A stretch of 43,133 nucleotides of DNA from Chloroflexota bacterium (GTDB taxonomy: Bacteria; Chloroflexota; Anaerolineae; Promineifilales; Promineifilaceae). This document shows, piece by piece, positions 15,580-24,930 of this stretch. The DNA lies in NCBI GenBank assembly GCA_002746795.1, contig PDQY01000037.1, positions 1 through 43,133 on the forward strand, written 5' to 3'. A program made the position numbers and the translations under genes. Position 1 is the stretch's first letter. Every line of letters starts with the position of its first letter. The notes under the pieces were generated by a model. The model worked only from the letters and a program-made list of their open reading frames with translations. It did not search any database and had not been told where the DNA came from.

Positions 15580-15655
15580 AAAAAGCATCTCCTTTAGAAA
15601 TATCCAGCCCTAACCAGGGCGATCCAGAACTCCCAAGGGTCTGGCGGCGCAGGGA

Positions 15656-16483
15656 CTAATGATGATGGTTATGATCATGGACGTAGGCATCTTGTAGTTC
15701 CATCAAAAAATCCATGACTGCATCGTTAAAAGCATCGATTTGCTCCAAGTTGGGGACGTGACCCGCATCAGGAATGACAACGAGTTGTGCGTTGGGAATG
15801 GCATCTCGCATCGCTTCAGCTTCGGCTAACGGCACGATTTTGTCATCTGCACCGTGAATAATGAGAGTGGGCACGTCGATTTCAGTCAAAGTCGGTGAAG
15901 AATCAGGCCGATCACGCATGGCAGCTAATGCCCCCACTACACCGTCCACAGAAGCCCATTCCATCATTTCTTGCACAAAATCCACCACCTCTTCATTCTC
16001 TTCATAAGTTTTAGGCGAGAACAGCTTAGGCAACATATCGGCCGCAATAGCAGCAACCCCCTCTGTCTGCGCTTTTGCGGCCATTTTGTCGCGGTTTGCC
16101 TTACCTTGTGGGGTATCGGGCAAGGCTCGCGTCGATGTCAAAATGAGGCCTGCCACTAACTCTGGGTATCGGCGGAAGAATTCAAAGGCCACATACCCGC
16201 CCATCGACAACCCGCAAACGACCACCGGAGTGGTAATGGCGAGATAGTCTAACAGCCCCACACAGTCGTCAGCTAACATTTCCATGGTGTAAGAACCAGG
16301 CACCGCTTGAGAACGGCCGTGGCCACGCAAATCAGGGGCTATCACCCGGGTCACACTGGCTAAATCTTCTATTTGTGGCTCCCACATGGCACTGCTAAAG
16401 GGAAACCCGTGTATCATCATCAGGGTTATGCTATCGCAGCTATCGATGAAAGCCAGGCCTAAATCTGTTGGTTGGTCACTCAT
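15656..16483 (-). CDS. Alpha/beta hydrolase
   Basis: A 275-aa alpha/beta-hydrolase-fold enzyme. Visible elements are the HGFPFSSAMW oxyanion loop, the nucleophile elbow GLSMGG, the acid in HGADDKIVP and the His in DAGHVPN. The opening PDLRGHGRS is shared with carboxylesterases, haloperoxidase-like hydrolases and 3-oxoadipate enol-lactonase (PcaD). The substrate is unknown. The protein ends in a natural His-rich tail (HDHNHHH). The ribosome site AAGAGG is eight bases upstream. It contains a near-match to the iterated palindrome near 16312. Confidence 0.88.
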   Translation of the reverse strand: MSDQPTDLGLAFIDSCDSITLMMIHGFPFSSAMWEPQIEDLASVTRVIAPDLRGHGRSQAVPGSYTMEMLADDCVGLLDYLAITTPVVVCGLSMGGYVAFEFFRRYPELVAGLILTSTRALPDTPQGKANRDKMAAKAQTEGVAAIAADMLPKLFSPKTYEENEEVVDFVQEMMEWASVDGVVGALAAMRDRPDSSPTLTEIDVPTLIIHGADDKIVPLAEAEAMRDAIPNAQLVVIPDAGHVPNLEQIDAFNDAVMDFLMELQDAYVHDHNHHH

Positions 16484-16518
16484 AATGATTACCTCTTTAA
16501 TTGCACCGCCGAGAGCGC

Positions 16519-16560
16519 TAAGGAACGGAAATTAAATAATACAATGCAACCGTTTCCTAT
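16519..16560. repeat. Short dispersed inverted-repeat element, copy 2
   Basis: TAAGGAACGGAAATTAAA at 16519-16536 is an exact copy of 2804-2821. The GGAACGG of this stretch pairs imperfectly with CCGTTTCC at about 16550-16557. It fills the gap between aat and the hydrolase gene. Confidence 0.6.
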
Positions 16561-16564
16561 ATTT

Positions 16565-17146
16565 TCAAAATGAAACTGGCAGCGTCAACGCCACATCTAA
16601 ACGCGCCTTATAAACTTCTGCTGGAATTTCCACTGCCCCAAATCGACGTAAATGTTCTGTCATGTATTGAATATCTAAAAGCAGAAATCCTTGTTTTTTT
16701 AAATGCTCCACCAAATAAACCAGAGCAACTTTACTGGCATCCCGTTCACGAGAAAACATGCTTTCACCCGCAAACAATCCATGCAAGGCGACCCCATATA
16801 AACCACCTACTAATTGACCATCCTGCCAGGTTTCTACACTATGGGCAAACCCCAGTCGATGGAGATGGGCATACGCTTCTAAAATGTCCTCATTTATCCA
16901 TGTATCCTCCCGATCTGGAGTCAGGGCGGCACAACCTGCCATCACCTCAGCAAATACTGTGTTCAGGCGAATCTCGAAAATATCCCGGTTGAGGGTACGT
17001 TTTAAGGAGCGCGGTGTATGAAACTGATTGAGCGGTATGATGGCTCGCGGGTCAGGATCATGCCAGTATAACTCGCCATCTTCGTGAGCCATGGGAAACC
17101 ACCCCTGGCTGTAAGCAGATAGGAGCAGATCGGGTGGCAGCCGCAT
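16565..17146 (-). CDS. aat: Leucyl/phenylalanyl-tRNA--protein transferase
   Basis: A 193-aa enzyme that adds Leu or Phe from aminoacyl-tRNA to proteins with basic N-termini, marking them for ClpS/ClpAP-type degradation (N-end rule). Family signatures seen are GWFPM, WHDPDPRAIIPL, AHSVETW, LVGGLYGVALHGLFAGESMFS and DIQYMTEHLRRFGAVEI. It is somewhat shorter than the 234-aa E. coli enzyme, with a reduced N-terminus. GGAG precedes the ATG by seven bases. It follows the M20 peptidase gene by 41 bases on the same strand; the pair would both serve protein and peptide turnover. Confidence 0.95.
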   Translation of the reverse strand: MRLPPDLLLSAYSQGWFPMAHEDGELYWHDPDPRAIIPLNQFHTPRSLKRTLNRDIFEIRLNTVFAEVMAGCAALTPDREDTWINEDILEAYAHLHRLGFAHSVETWQDGQLVGGLYGVALHGLFAGESMFSRERDASKVALVYLVEHLKKQGFLLLDIQYMTEHLRRFGAVEIPAEVYKARLDVALTLPVSF

Positions 17147-17187
17147 TTATTACTCCGCTTTCACATCAAAAAACGGCCGGAAAGTTA

Positions 17188-18561
17188 TCATTTTTTCTCG
17201 CCCAAAATATCCAAAAAACGAATGCTTGTCTCAATTCCTTTGAAGAAGTTAGGCAGATAGAAGCGCTCATTGGGTGCATGGATTTTGTCGTCGGGCAAGC
17301 CAAAGCCCATGAGTACGGTTTCTAAGCCCAGGTCTTCTTGGAATTGGCCTACCACAGGGATTGAACCACCTTCACGCATAAATATAGGGGGCTTGCCATA
17401 TATTTCAGTATAGGCGGTTACGGCCGCTTTCATCGCCGGAATCTCAAAATCTGTGATGGTGGCCGGGGCACCATGTTCGCTTGTGATCTCAACCTTGACG
17501 GTAGGCGGTGCAATTTCTGCCACGTATTCACGAAAAGCAGCCTCAATTTTCTCTGGATTTTGGTCAGGGACGAGGCGCATGGAGAGTTTGCAATGCACCG
17601 TGGAAGGCAGCACGGTTTTGCCCCCCGGCCCGGTATAACCACCGATGATGCCGTGAATATCCAGGGTTGGCCGCGCTCCCAGTCGTTCGATGAGGGTGTA
17701 TTCTGCTTCGCCCCAGGCTTGAGGGGCGCCTGTTTCAGCAAGCCACCCCGCTTCATCGAAGTTGTATTTGGCAAGTCTGTCACGTTCTTCAGGAGCAAGT
17801 TCACGAACGTCGTCATAGAACCCGGGAATAAGCACACGGCCGTTTTCATCCTTTAATTTGGCGATAATATGACCCAGCACATTGAGTGGGTTATCAATGC
17901 CTCCGCCAAAGCTACCAGAGTGGAGGTCACGGGCAGGCCCGGTGATGTCCATGAACAAGTAACACATCCCTCTTAAGCCATACACGATGGAAGGCTGCTC
18001 TTTGGAAACCATTCCTGTGTCTGAGACAAGTGCCACATCTGCTTTGAGCAATTCTGTGTTTTCCGAAATGAATGCTGCCAGGCTGGCTCCACCTGATTCT
18101 TCTTCACCTTCCATGATAAATTTCACGTTGACAGGCAAACGGCCGTTCACGGCCAAATGAGCTTGCACCGCTTTCACATGAATATAAGCCTGCCCCTTGT
18201 CATCAGAAGAACCCCGGGCATACACATAATCATCACGGATAGTAGGCTCAAAAGGAGGAGAGTGCCAAAGCTCAAACGGTTCTGCAGGCTGCACATCATA
18301 ATGACCGTAAATCAACACCGTGGGGGCAGTAGCGCCTGCATGCAGCCAATCTCCATAAACCAGGGGATGACCAGCCGTTTGAATCACCTGCACATGCTCC
18401 ACGCCAGCCTCCTCCATCGAGGCAGCCAGCCATTTTGCAGCCTGTGCTACATCTGCGTCATGTTCAGGTTGGGTACTCACACTAGGAATTTTTAGAAACT
18501 CAATTAGCTCCTGTAAATATTGATCTTGATTATCTTTAGCAAAACTCAGTAAGTTGCTCAT
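17188..18561 (-). CDS. M20-family dipeptidase
   Basis: A 457-aa zinc peptidase of the M20 family (carnosinase/CNDP-like dipeptidases). Motifs seen are YGHYDVQP (first metal His and general-base Asp), RGSSDDKG (bridging Asp), MEGEEESG (catalytic Glu and metal Glu), SDTGM, and HSGSFGG in the lid region. A late HAPNE supplies the last metal His. It is expected to be cytoplasmic and to hydrolyse dipeptides or short peptides. The start is ATG 18561; a TTG directly before it is less likely. Contains one exact AACGGCCGTT (18138). Confidence 0.92.
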   Translation of the reverse strand: MSNLLSFAKDNQDQYLQELIEFLKIPSVSTQPEHDADVAQAAKWLAASMEEAGVEHVQVIQTAGHPLVYGDWLHAGATAPTVLIYGHYDVQPAEPFELWHSPPFEPTIRDDYVYARGSSDDKGQAYIHVKAVQAHLAVNGRLPVNVKFIMEGEEESGGASLAAFISENTELLKADVALVSDTGMVSKEQPSIVYGLRGMCYLFMDITGPARDLHSGSFGGGIDNPLNVLGHIIAKLKDENGRVLIPGFYDDVRELAPEERDRLAKYNFDEAGWLAETGAPQAWGEAEYTLIERLGARPTLDIHGIIGGYTGPGGKTVLPSTVHCKLSMRLVPDQNPEKIEAAFREYVAEIAPPTVKVEITSEHGAPATITDFEIPAMKAAVTAYTEIYGKPPIFMREGGSIPVVGQFQEDLGLETVLMGFGLPDDKIHAPNERFYLPNFFKGIETSIRFLDILGEKK

Positions 18562-18772
18562 CAATTTTATCTGCGTCCTTTTTTCAGGACAGGTATAATC
18601 CTGTCAAGAGTCGTACAATTAAAAATCTGTTCCTTAACGATTCTACAACACGCATTATAACTTATGTGAAAGCGGGAAACTAACAAAGCCATCATGCTTT
18701 CATTAACTAAATCGCAGTACAACATCCAGGTATTCTAAATATACTTTGAGCGATTTACATACAGGATATTGA

Positions 18773-19309
18773 ATGACAACCAACTCCAAAACTCAAACAA
18801 ATTTGTCTGCCACCGCCATTCTAGAGAGTTTACTCTTTGTCTCCAGCGGCCCCACACCCGTTTCCAGATTGGCAAAAGCGATGGGTATGACTGCTAACGC
18901 TGTGCAAAAGCTGTTACGTGACATGGAACTCGATTATCAAGAACGCGGTCTGCGTTTACAATGGAACGATAATGCTGTGCAGTTAACGTCTGCGCCTGAA
19001 GCGAGTGAAGCCATCGAACACTTTCTCGGTTTGGAACTAACGACACGGCTTAGTCAAGCTGCTTTGGAGGTTTTGGCGATAATCGCCTATATGCAGCCCG
19101 TTACGCGCCCGCAAATCGACCAAATTCGTGGGGTCAATTCAGATGGCGCGTTACGCACATTACTGAGCAAAGGGCTTCTTGAGGAAATCGGCCGCATGGA
19201 AACGCCAGGGCGCCCAATTCTGTATGGCACAACGCCCACATTCTTGCAGCACTTTGGTTTAAGCAGCTTAGTAGAACTGCCACCATTAGCAGATGATGAA
19301 GAAGAGTAA
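18773..19309 (+). CDS. scpB: Segregation and condensation protein B
   Basis: A 178-aa ScpB, the winged-helix partner of ScpA and SMC in chromosome condensation. Hallmarks are ILESLLFVSSGPTPVSRLAKAM at the N-terminus, LSQAALEVLAIIAYMQPVTRPQIDQIRGVNSD, and LLEEIGRMETPGRPILYGTT. ScpA and Smc are not in the window. The 208 bases upstream hold no gene; they include a small GACAGG/CCTGTC inverted repeat around TATAAT (18594-18599) with no good -35 match. In many bacteria scpB is followed by rluB and cmk; here those lie about 5.6 kb downstream, after the glycan cluster. Confidence 0.95.
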   Translation: MTTNSKTQTNLSATAILESLLFVSSGPTPVSRLAKAMGMTANAVQKLLRDMELDYQERGLRLQWNDNAVQLTSAPEASEAIEHFLGLELTTRLSQAALEVLAIIAYMQPVTRPQIDQIRGVNSDGALRTLLSKGLLEEIGRMETPGRPILYGTTPTFLQHFGLSSLVELPPLADDEEE

Positions 19310-19339
19310 AATGAGGCTATATGAGTTTAACTGAGATTC

Positions 19340-19890
19340 AAAGAGCACGCTAAGCTCAGGTTTTGGAGTTTCACTCTTTTCGCTTCAACCATTTTTCTAT
19401 GCGTTAACTGTCTATGGTCAGCTCAATGCCTTGATTTTATTGGGTGTGGTTTTGGCAATAAATACCGGTTTGGCAAATCTTTGGTTACTTGCTAATCTTG
19501 ATAAAACCACAGGTTGCAGGATTTGTTTTGCCAATAATCTGGTTACGTTCAACATATGAAGTTTGGCTTATCGTATCTGGAGTTACCATTCTTGGACTAA
19601 GTTTGATTGTTTGGGAAGGTTGGCCGCCCTATTTGATGATAGGATGTTTTCATGTGGGAATCCAAACTGGATAAGCGGCTTCTCCTTTTACCAGGCGTAT
19701 GGAGGAAATGTTTGGGATCGGGAAACGGCCGTTACCGTTGGTACACGTCTCTGGCTCATCGTTACCTTAGCACATAGCATCGACTGGCAAATCAAACAAT
19801 CTGAGTATTTTGCTGATACATATCTACTCATCGAAGAACAAGACTTTTCAGGAATTAAGGTCTTCCTTTACGCACTCAATCAACAATAAA
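19340..19890 (+). pseudogene. Decayed GT87 (DUF2029)-like mannosyltransferase remnant
   Basis: Three reading frames carry consecutive pieces of one membrane glycosyltransferase. From about 19362 the translation reads LQPFFYALTVYGQLNALILLG, where GQ-N and the hydrophobic run are typical of GT87. It then shifts frame near 19490 to ILIKPQVAGFVLPIIWL, the KPQ motif of the same family, and stops at 19674. A third frame continues to 19889. There is no single open frame and no good start. It fills the 584 bases between scpB and the next gene and contains AACGGCCGTT at 19724. A sequencing error could cause one shift, but two shifts plus a missing N-terminus favour decay. Confidence 0.6.
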
Positions 19891-19893
19891 CAG

Positions 19894-21609
19894 ATGAAAA
19901 GAAACCTATTAAAAAAACCCATATTGCACATCGCAATCATCACCCTCATTTTATTGATATCCGGTTGGTATCTCGCCTCATTTAAATCATTTTTCACGGT
20001 AGACACCGGACTGCGTTTCATGCAAATTCGACAATTAGTTGAACAAGATTGGCGTACATTTGCGATTGACTATCCTCAACAAGTCCTCGACCCAAATTTG
20101 GAGCATGTGCCTTATTATTATGCCTACTCAGTGATAGATGGCGAGATTTACCTTGATGTTAGTCACATATACCCCCTCTTGGTCTCTTTCTTTTTTAGTG
20201 TGATGGGCACAATGGGTCTGCCGATTGTAGCCGTGGCAGGTGGTTTGTTAACGGCCGTTGCCATATACAAACTCAGCCAGCTCACTAAACTCCCTCATCC
20301 TGAATGGCTCTTGTGGATCACTATTTTCGCCACGCCCATTGTCTTTTACAGTTTGGCATTATGGGATCATACGTTGGCGGCAGCATGTGCCGCGTGGGCA
20401 GTCTACGGCATGAGCAAAAGCATGATACAAAAGCGTTGGCAACCAGCGTTTTGGGCAGGAATATTCGCTGGCTTCGGGTTAGCCCAACGTCCTGAAATGT
20501 ATCTATTTACACTTGTATTGGGCTTGAGCATCCTCATTTTTGCATGGCGGTCATGGCGATTGGTGTTGTCTTTTGTGATAAGCGGCGTTCTCAGCACATG
20601 TTTTGTCTGGGTACTTCAATATTTGTGGGTCGGACATCCTTTTGGGTTAGCATTCGCACCCCATTTCTTTGGCTACGGCACACCTGACCAATACATTGTC
20701 ACAGCAAACAGCTTTTCGCCATTGTATAAATACACATTTCTGCTTTTCTATGTGGAGCCGGGCATCATGTTAACCTTTGTGGCCACCCTGCTTATCCTAG
20801 TTGGAACTATTCTTATTGTGTTTTCCTTGCGATTAGCCAATTTACGCAAACCAGTCTGGTTGCTGGCTGGGGGCATGGCCTGTGTTGTGGGATATGGCTT
20901 ACTCATGTATTGGTCCAGGTATGGTATTATTCCTGGCATCATTTCAACGTTTCCTTTGATTGCCTTAAGTCTAACCTTTATCGATGAAGAAAACGGCCGT
21001 TATACAAAAATCCACCGCTTCGTATCCCTTGTCACCTTCCTTTTTCTAGGCGGCATGCTGCTGGTATGGCCCAGCTACGGAGGTAGGCAGTGGGGCGCAC
21101 GCTATTTGCTGGTCGCCTATCCCCTTCTCGCCTTCCTTGCTTTCTACACCTATTCAACTGTGTCCACAAAATTGGATACACAGATGAAGAAAACACTGCA
21201 ATACGTAACAGCCGCCTTACTCATTACCAGTATCCTCATGCAGTTTATGGGCGTCCGTGCTTTATATATCGTGAAAATAGATAAAGCCAAGCAGCAAAAG
21301 TTAGTCGCTTCCTTAGAACCAGACATTTTTGTCACAGACAAAACTCAAGCTCACCTGCCGCCAGCTATGTCTCCATTAACAGATAAACTATTCCTACAAA
21401 CAGGAAATGATGAAAATCGTGAGGCGCTGTTCAATCATTTACAAGCCGAAAATGTGCAGCAGTTTGGCTATATCACACTAGCAGAAAATGACAAGCCCCC
21501 ATTTCCGGCCGGAACTTGTTATGTTTTGGATGAGGAACAGAGCCTACCCCAATGTGGCGGGAGTAGCTCATGTTGGATATATCAGCTATCAGCAAACTGT
21601 GGACAGTGA
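19894..21609 (+). CDS. GT-C-like polytopic membrane protein
   Basis: A 571-aa protein with about 11-12 hydrophobic helices, a charged loop after the first helix and a C-terminal soluble part of roughly 110 residues. The first loop (TVDTGLRFMQIRQL) and overall layout resemble GT-C membrane glycosyltransferases that use polyprenyl-phosphate sugars, but no clear DE/DD signature was found. ATG 19894 is chosen because the in-frame upstream ATG at 19810 lies in the pseudogene remnant and adds a non-hydrophobic leader. The GT2 gene that could make its polyprenyl-sugar donor begins 26 bases downstream. Confidence 0.75.
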   Translation: MKRNLLKKPILHIAIITLILLISGWYLASFKSFFTVDTGLRFMQIRQLVEQDWRTFAIDYPQQVLDPNLEHVPYYYAYSVIDGEIYLDVSHIYPLLVSFFFSVMGTMGLPIVAVAGGLLTAVAIYKLSQLTKLPHPEWLLWITIFATPIVFYSLALWDHTLAAACAAWAVYGMSKSMIQKRWQPAFWAGIFAGFGLAQRPEMYLFTLVLGLSILIFAWRSWRLVLSFVISGVLSTCFVWVLQYLWVGHPFGLAFAPHFFGYGTPDQYIVTANSFSPLYKYTFLLFYVEPGIMLTFVATLLILVGTILIVFSLRLANLRKPVWLLAGGMACVVGYGLLMYWSRYGIIPGIISTFPLIALSLTFIDEENGRYTKIHRFVSLVTFLFLGGMLLVWPSYGGRQWGARYLLVAYPLLAFLAFYTYSTVSTKLDTQMKKTLQYVTAALLITSILMQFMGVRALYIVKIDKAKQQKLVASLEPDIFVTDKTQAHLPPAMSPLTDKLFLQTGNDENREALFNHLQAENVQQFGYITLAENDKPPFPAGTCYVLDEEQSLPQCGGSSSCWIYQLSANCGQ

Positions 21610-21635
21610 TCTGAGCCAGAAAAGAGGAAAATTAA

Positions 21636-22523
21636 ATGAGTGAACGGCCGTTTCTATCCATCATCATCCCCATGTATAACGAAGAAGCAAGTATCCCCAC
21701 ATTACTGAGCCATCTAGCCACCATCTTAACAGAAACATGCCCAGATTTAACCTACGAAATCATCATCGTAGATGACGGTTCAAGCGACAACTCAGCTCAT
21801 GCCGTCCAAAAACTTGAGAACCCGGCTCTTCATTTATGTCAACATCCTTACAATATCGGTAACGGAGCAGCAATCAAAACTGGCATGCGCCATGCACGCG
21901 GTGAAAACATCTTGATGATGGATGCAGACGGTCAACACAAACCAGAAGACATTCCCCGTTTGCTAGCACATCTCGACCAGTACGATATGGTAGTAGGCGC
22001 CCGCACCAAAGAATCCGACAGCGCCAAACATCGTGATATTGCCAATTTCATCTACAACACATTTGCCACCTACGTTTGTGACCAAAAAATAGATGACCTG
22101 ACTTCCGGTTTTAGAGTGCTGAAAGCTTCATTAGCCAAACAGATGATTCACTTACTCCCCAACACATTTTCCTACCCCACCACAATTACCCTGGCAGCTG
22201 TGCGCAGTGGCTACGCTCTCAAATACGTACCCATCGTCGCCCCCAAACGGATTGGAAAAAGCAAAATCAAGCTTTTCCGCGATGGTTCACGCTTCCTCAT
22301 GATCCTGTTTAAGATTTCGACACTGTTTTCCCCCCTCAAGATTTTCGTGCCAGCAAGCCTCTTCATATTTTTGTTAGGCTTCTTTTATGGCTTATTTAAA
22401 GTCATCTTCCTCGGAAGTCGGTATGGGCCAACATCCGCCCTGCTCATGACAATGGGAGGACTTACATTCCTGATCGGACTCATTTCAGAACAAATTACAT
22501 ATTTAAGATACGATAAAGTATAA
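21636..22523 (+). CDS. GT2-family polyprenyl-phosphate glycosyltransferase (DPM1/GtrB-like)
   Basis: A 295-aa enzyme. The N-terminal GT-A domain has SIIIPMYNEEASIP, the VDDGSSDNS donor-binding motif and MDADGQHKPED, where the DxD metal site lies. Residues from about 225 on form two C-terminal membrane helices, as in GtrB-type dolichyl/undecaprenyl-phosphate sugar synthases. It would transfer a sugar from a nucleotide to polyprenyl phosphate at the inner membrane face, feeding GT-C enzymes such as its upstream neighbour. AGAGGA lies before the ATG. It carries AACGGCCGTT within the first codons (21643). Confidence 0.9.
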   Translation: MSERPFLSIIIPMYNEEASIPTLLSHLATILTETCPDLTYEIIIVDDGSSDNSAHAVQKLENPALHLCQHPYNIGNGAAIKTGMRHARGENILMMDADGQHKPEDIPRLLAHLDQYDMVVGARTKESDSAKHRDIANFIYNTFATYVCDQKIDDLTSGFRVLKASLAKQMIHLLPNTFSYPTTITLAAVRSGYALKYVPIVAPKRIGKSKIKLFRDGSRFLMILFKISTLFSPLKIFVPASLFIFLLGFFYGLFKVIFLGSRYGPTSALLMTMGGLTFLIGLISEQITYLRYDKV

Positions 22524-22554
22524 ATCAAGATTGTCGTCTACGAAATAGATGATC

Positions 22555-23502
22555 TTACCGATTTACTTCCTTACCCTTTTCCAGAGGAGTACTCAATTCA
22601 TGTGTGAGAAAAAAAGCAAAAAATGGGCCAAGTGTAAAGGCAGACGCTAAGGTACTCACACGTACAAGTAAAGAAACCAATAATCCCTCACCTACCCCAA
22701 CACCAATCATATTAGAAGTCAAACTAACAAACGCTTCACGAACGCCAAAATTACCAGGTGTGATGGCAATGATTACCGAAAAGACGCCTGATAAGCTAAC
22801 AAGCAGCGCCCCCTGCAGCGAAACATGAATGTTAAGCGCACGGTAGGCAAACCAAAAAGTGGAGCCGTTTAACGTGATACTCGTTGTCGTTAATAAAAAC
22901 AGGTAAACCATTAAACGTCGATCTTGTTTAATGGTCATCCAGCCATCAACCACTTGATTGACAAGTCGGAATAAACGGTAGTTTCCAGGCAACTGTGGAA
23001 TTGGGAATAACAAAACCAATGTAATCCCCACCCAAATAACAGTAAAAAATGTTATCAACAACCAAATTACATCTCCTTGATTAAGCAAGAGAATGGATAT
23101 AACCATACCCAGGAGAGCGGCCATCCAAAAAGTCAAAAGGTAATTGGTCGCTAATAATGCCGCAAATTGTGTAAACGGTAACGCATGGCGGTTCTTTAGA
23201 TATGCGGCTCTGGCTAACATGCCACCAGACAAGGGTGTCAGGTAATTCCCCATCGCTGTAATGTAGGGTAACCCAACCCATTCACGCATGCGTAAGGTAA
23301 CACCTAGTTTTTGAGCATACAGTTTCAAAAAGACACCATTCAGTCCTAAGAACACCAAACGAAGTAAAATCAGGATAACGGCCGTTTCCCATGATAAATT
23401 GAGCAATAAATCTAATAGCTCTGGATTGGCGTTCAAGTAAACTCCAATACCAATCACAATACCGGCCACAACAACAAACGGGATTACACCTTTAAACTTC
23501 AT
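22555..23502 (-). CDS. LPG-synthase-TM/UPF0104-type membrane protein
   Basis: A 315-aa protein with about eight transmembrane helices. The pattern LRLVFLGLNGVFLKLYAQKLG, TAMGNYLTPLSGGMLARAAYL and ITPGNFGVREAFV matches the lysylphosphatidylglycerol-synthase membrane region / UPF0104 group, whose members act as lipid flippases or accompany glycosyltransferases. The catalytic aminoacyl-transfer domain of MprF is absent. It converges on the GT2 gene and follows the GT4 gene on the same strand, consistent with a lipid-linked glycan pathway. Confidence 0.85.
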   Translation of the reverse strand: MKFKGVIPFVVVAGIVIGIGVYLNANPELLDLLLNLSWETAVILILLRLVFLGLNGVFLKLYAQKLGVTLRMREWVGLPYITAMGNYLTPLSGGMLARAAYLKNRHALPFTQFAALLATNYLLTFWMAALLGMVISILLLNQGDVIWLLITFFTVIWVGITLVLLFPIPQLPGNYRLFRLVNQVVDGWMTIKQDRRLMVYLFLLTTTSITLNGSTFWFAYRALNIHVSLQGALLVSLSGVFSVIIAITPGNFGVREAFVSLTSNMIGVGVGEGLLVSLLVRVSTLASAFTLGPFFAFFLTHELSTPLEKGKEVNR

Positions 23503-23601
23503 TATGTATCATCACGATAAGCTCAACTCAAGAAAAGATTTGTTCAACCCATTCCGCATTATGATTTACTCATCATAAGCAATTCTCATTCTGGCACACA
23601 A

Positions 23602-24780
23602 TTATGTGCATAACTGTGTATAAATATCTTCAACTTGATGAGCTATGACATCAAGAGCAAATCTCTTTTCAACCTTTTCACGCCCCGCCTGCCCCATTTG
23701 CTCCCTCATAGACTCATCATGCAACAGTTGAATAATCCTATCTGCTAATTCCCCAGAATCACCAGGAGAAACCAAAAAACCATTGACACAATCATCCACC
23801 ACATCAACAATGCCACCTGTGCGAGAAGCCACACAGGGTGTCCCACACGCCATCGCCTCCACAAGAACCATCCCCAACGCTTCATTATCGCCAGATGCAT
23901 GAGGCACAGATGATAAAACAAACACATCCGCTTCACACATCCACTTAGGCACATCTTCTGTAGGCACTCGCCCTAAAAGCTGCAAATGGTGAGCAACACC
24001 TAGCTTTTCTGCTTCTGTGAGTAACGCTTCCCGTTCAGGTCCTTGTCCGCCAATAATAAATTGACACTGCGGGTGTATTTCTAGCACTTGAGGCATCGCC
24101 CTCACAAGATGAATAAAGCCCTTCACCGGCAATAAACTTCCCAAAGCAAACACCTTTAAACATGTGTCTTTTTGTTGAGGCAAATTCCATTTGAGCGGAA
24201 ATTTTTCCAAGTTAATCCCAGGAGGGACAATACCAGACTTTTTAACTGACAAATACTCTAAGCAACGCCGCTGTGTGTACGAACTATTAAACAAAATGTA
24301 ATCTGCTTGAGGTAAAACCCAGCGGTAAAGAAGCCTGCCAACTTGGCCCATAGGGTTAAAGCGATGCACACTCACCACTAACGGCCGTTTTAAGATCCGC
24401 GCTAATAATAATCCCAAAAAACCCGGCTCAATCCAGTGTGCATGAATAACCTGTCCTCGCTTTGCTAATCGAAATCCCTTCAAAAAAAAGCTCAACAAAA
24501 ATAACGGGATCTGTAATCGTGCCAACCAACTCCGACGTAAATTCGTCGGTATGCCCGCCCCATAAGCCAATTTTTGCTGCGCTGTTGGATAAAAATAACG
24601 AAAGCGATGCGTATCAATACCAGCCATATCTTCACGATACGCTAACCTCTCTGTATGTGGTGCCACCACAGATATACAAACCCCATCATCGACAAGAGAC
24701 TTAGCCAGATCATAAACAAACACACCAGCATAATCCCCAGAGAAACGAGGGAAAGACGTGGTTAAATATATTATGTTCAT
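23602..24780 (-). CDS. GT4-family glycosyltransferase
   Basis: A 392-aa GT-B-fold enzyme. The N-terminal half starts IIYLTTSFPRFSGDYAGVFV and has an IHAHWIEPGFLGL segment; the C-terminal half carries FALGSLLPVKGFIHLVRAMP, IIGGQGPER, and the nucleotide-binding E-x7-E region SGDNEALGMVLVEAMACGTPCVA. These are typical of retaining GT4 enzymes adding sugars to lipid-linked oligosaccharides. Donor and acceptor are not readable. The 150 bases upstream, shared with the divergent rluB, hold no other gene. Confidence 0.93.
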   Translation of the reverse strand: MNIIYLTTSFPRFSGDYAGVFVYDLAKSLVDDGVCISVVAPHTERLAYREDMAGIDTHRFRYFYPTAQQKLAYGAGIPTNLRRSWLARLQIPLFLLSFFLKGFRLAKRGQVIHAHWIEPGFLGLLLARILKRPLVVSVHRFNPMGQVGRLLYRWVLPQADYILFNSSYTQRRCLEYLSVKKSGIVPPGINLEKFPLKWNLPQQKDTCLKVFALGSLLPVKGFIHLVRAMPQVLEIHPQCQFIIGGQGPEREALLTEAEKLGVAHHLQLLGRVPTEDVPKWMCEADVFVLSSVPHASGDNEALGMVLVEAMACGTPCVASRTGGIVDVVDDCVNGFLVSPGDSGELADRIIQLLHDESMREQMGQAGREKVEKRFALDVIAHQVEDIYTQLCT

Positions 24781-24930
24781 CCCAATATAATCATCCTGGT
24801 CAAGTAACCTCCAAATATATTGCAGGATAACAGCTTTAAGAATTTTAGCGTATCCCCCAAAAGTAAGAAAACAAGTTAAGGGGTTGTCTTTGCGCCATCT
24901 TTTGTTATCTTACCCATCGAGAACAAACCT

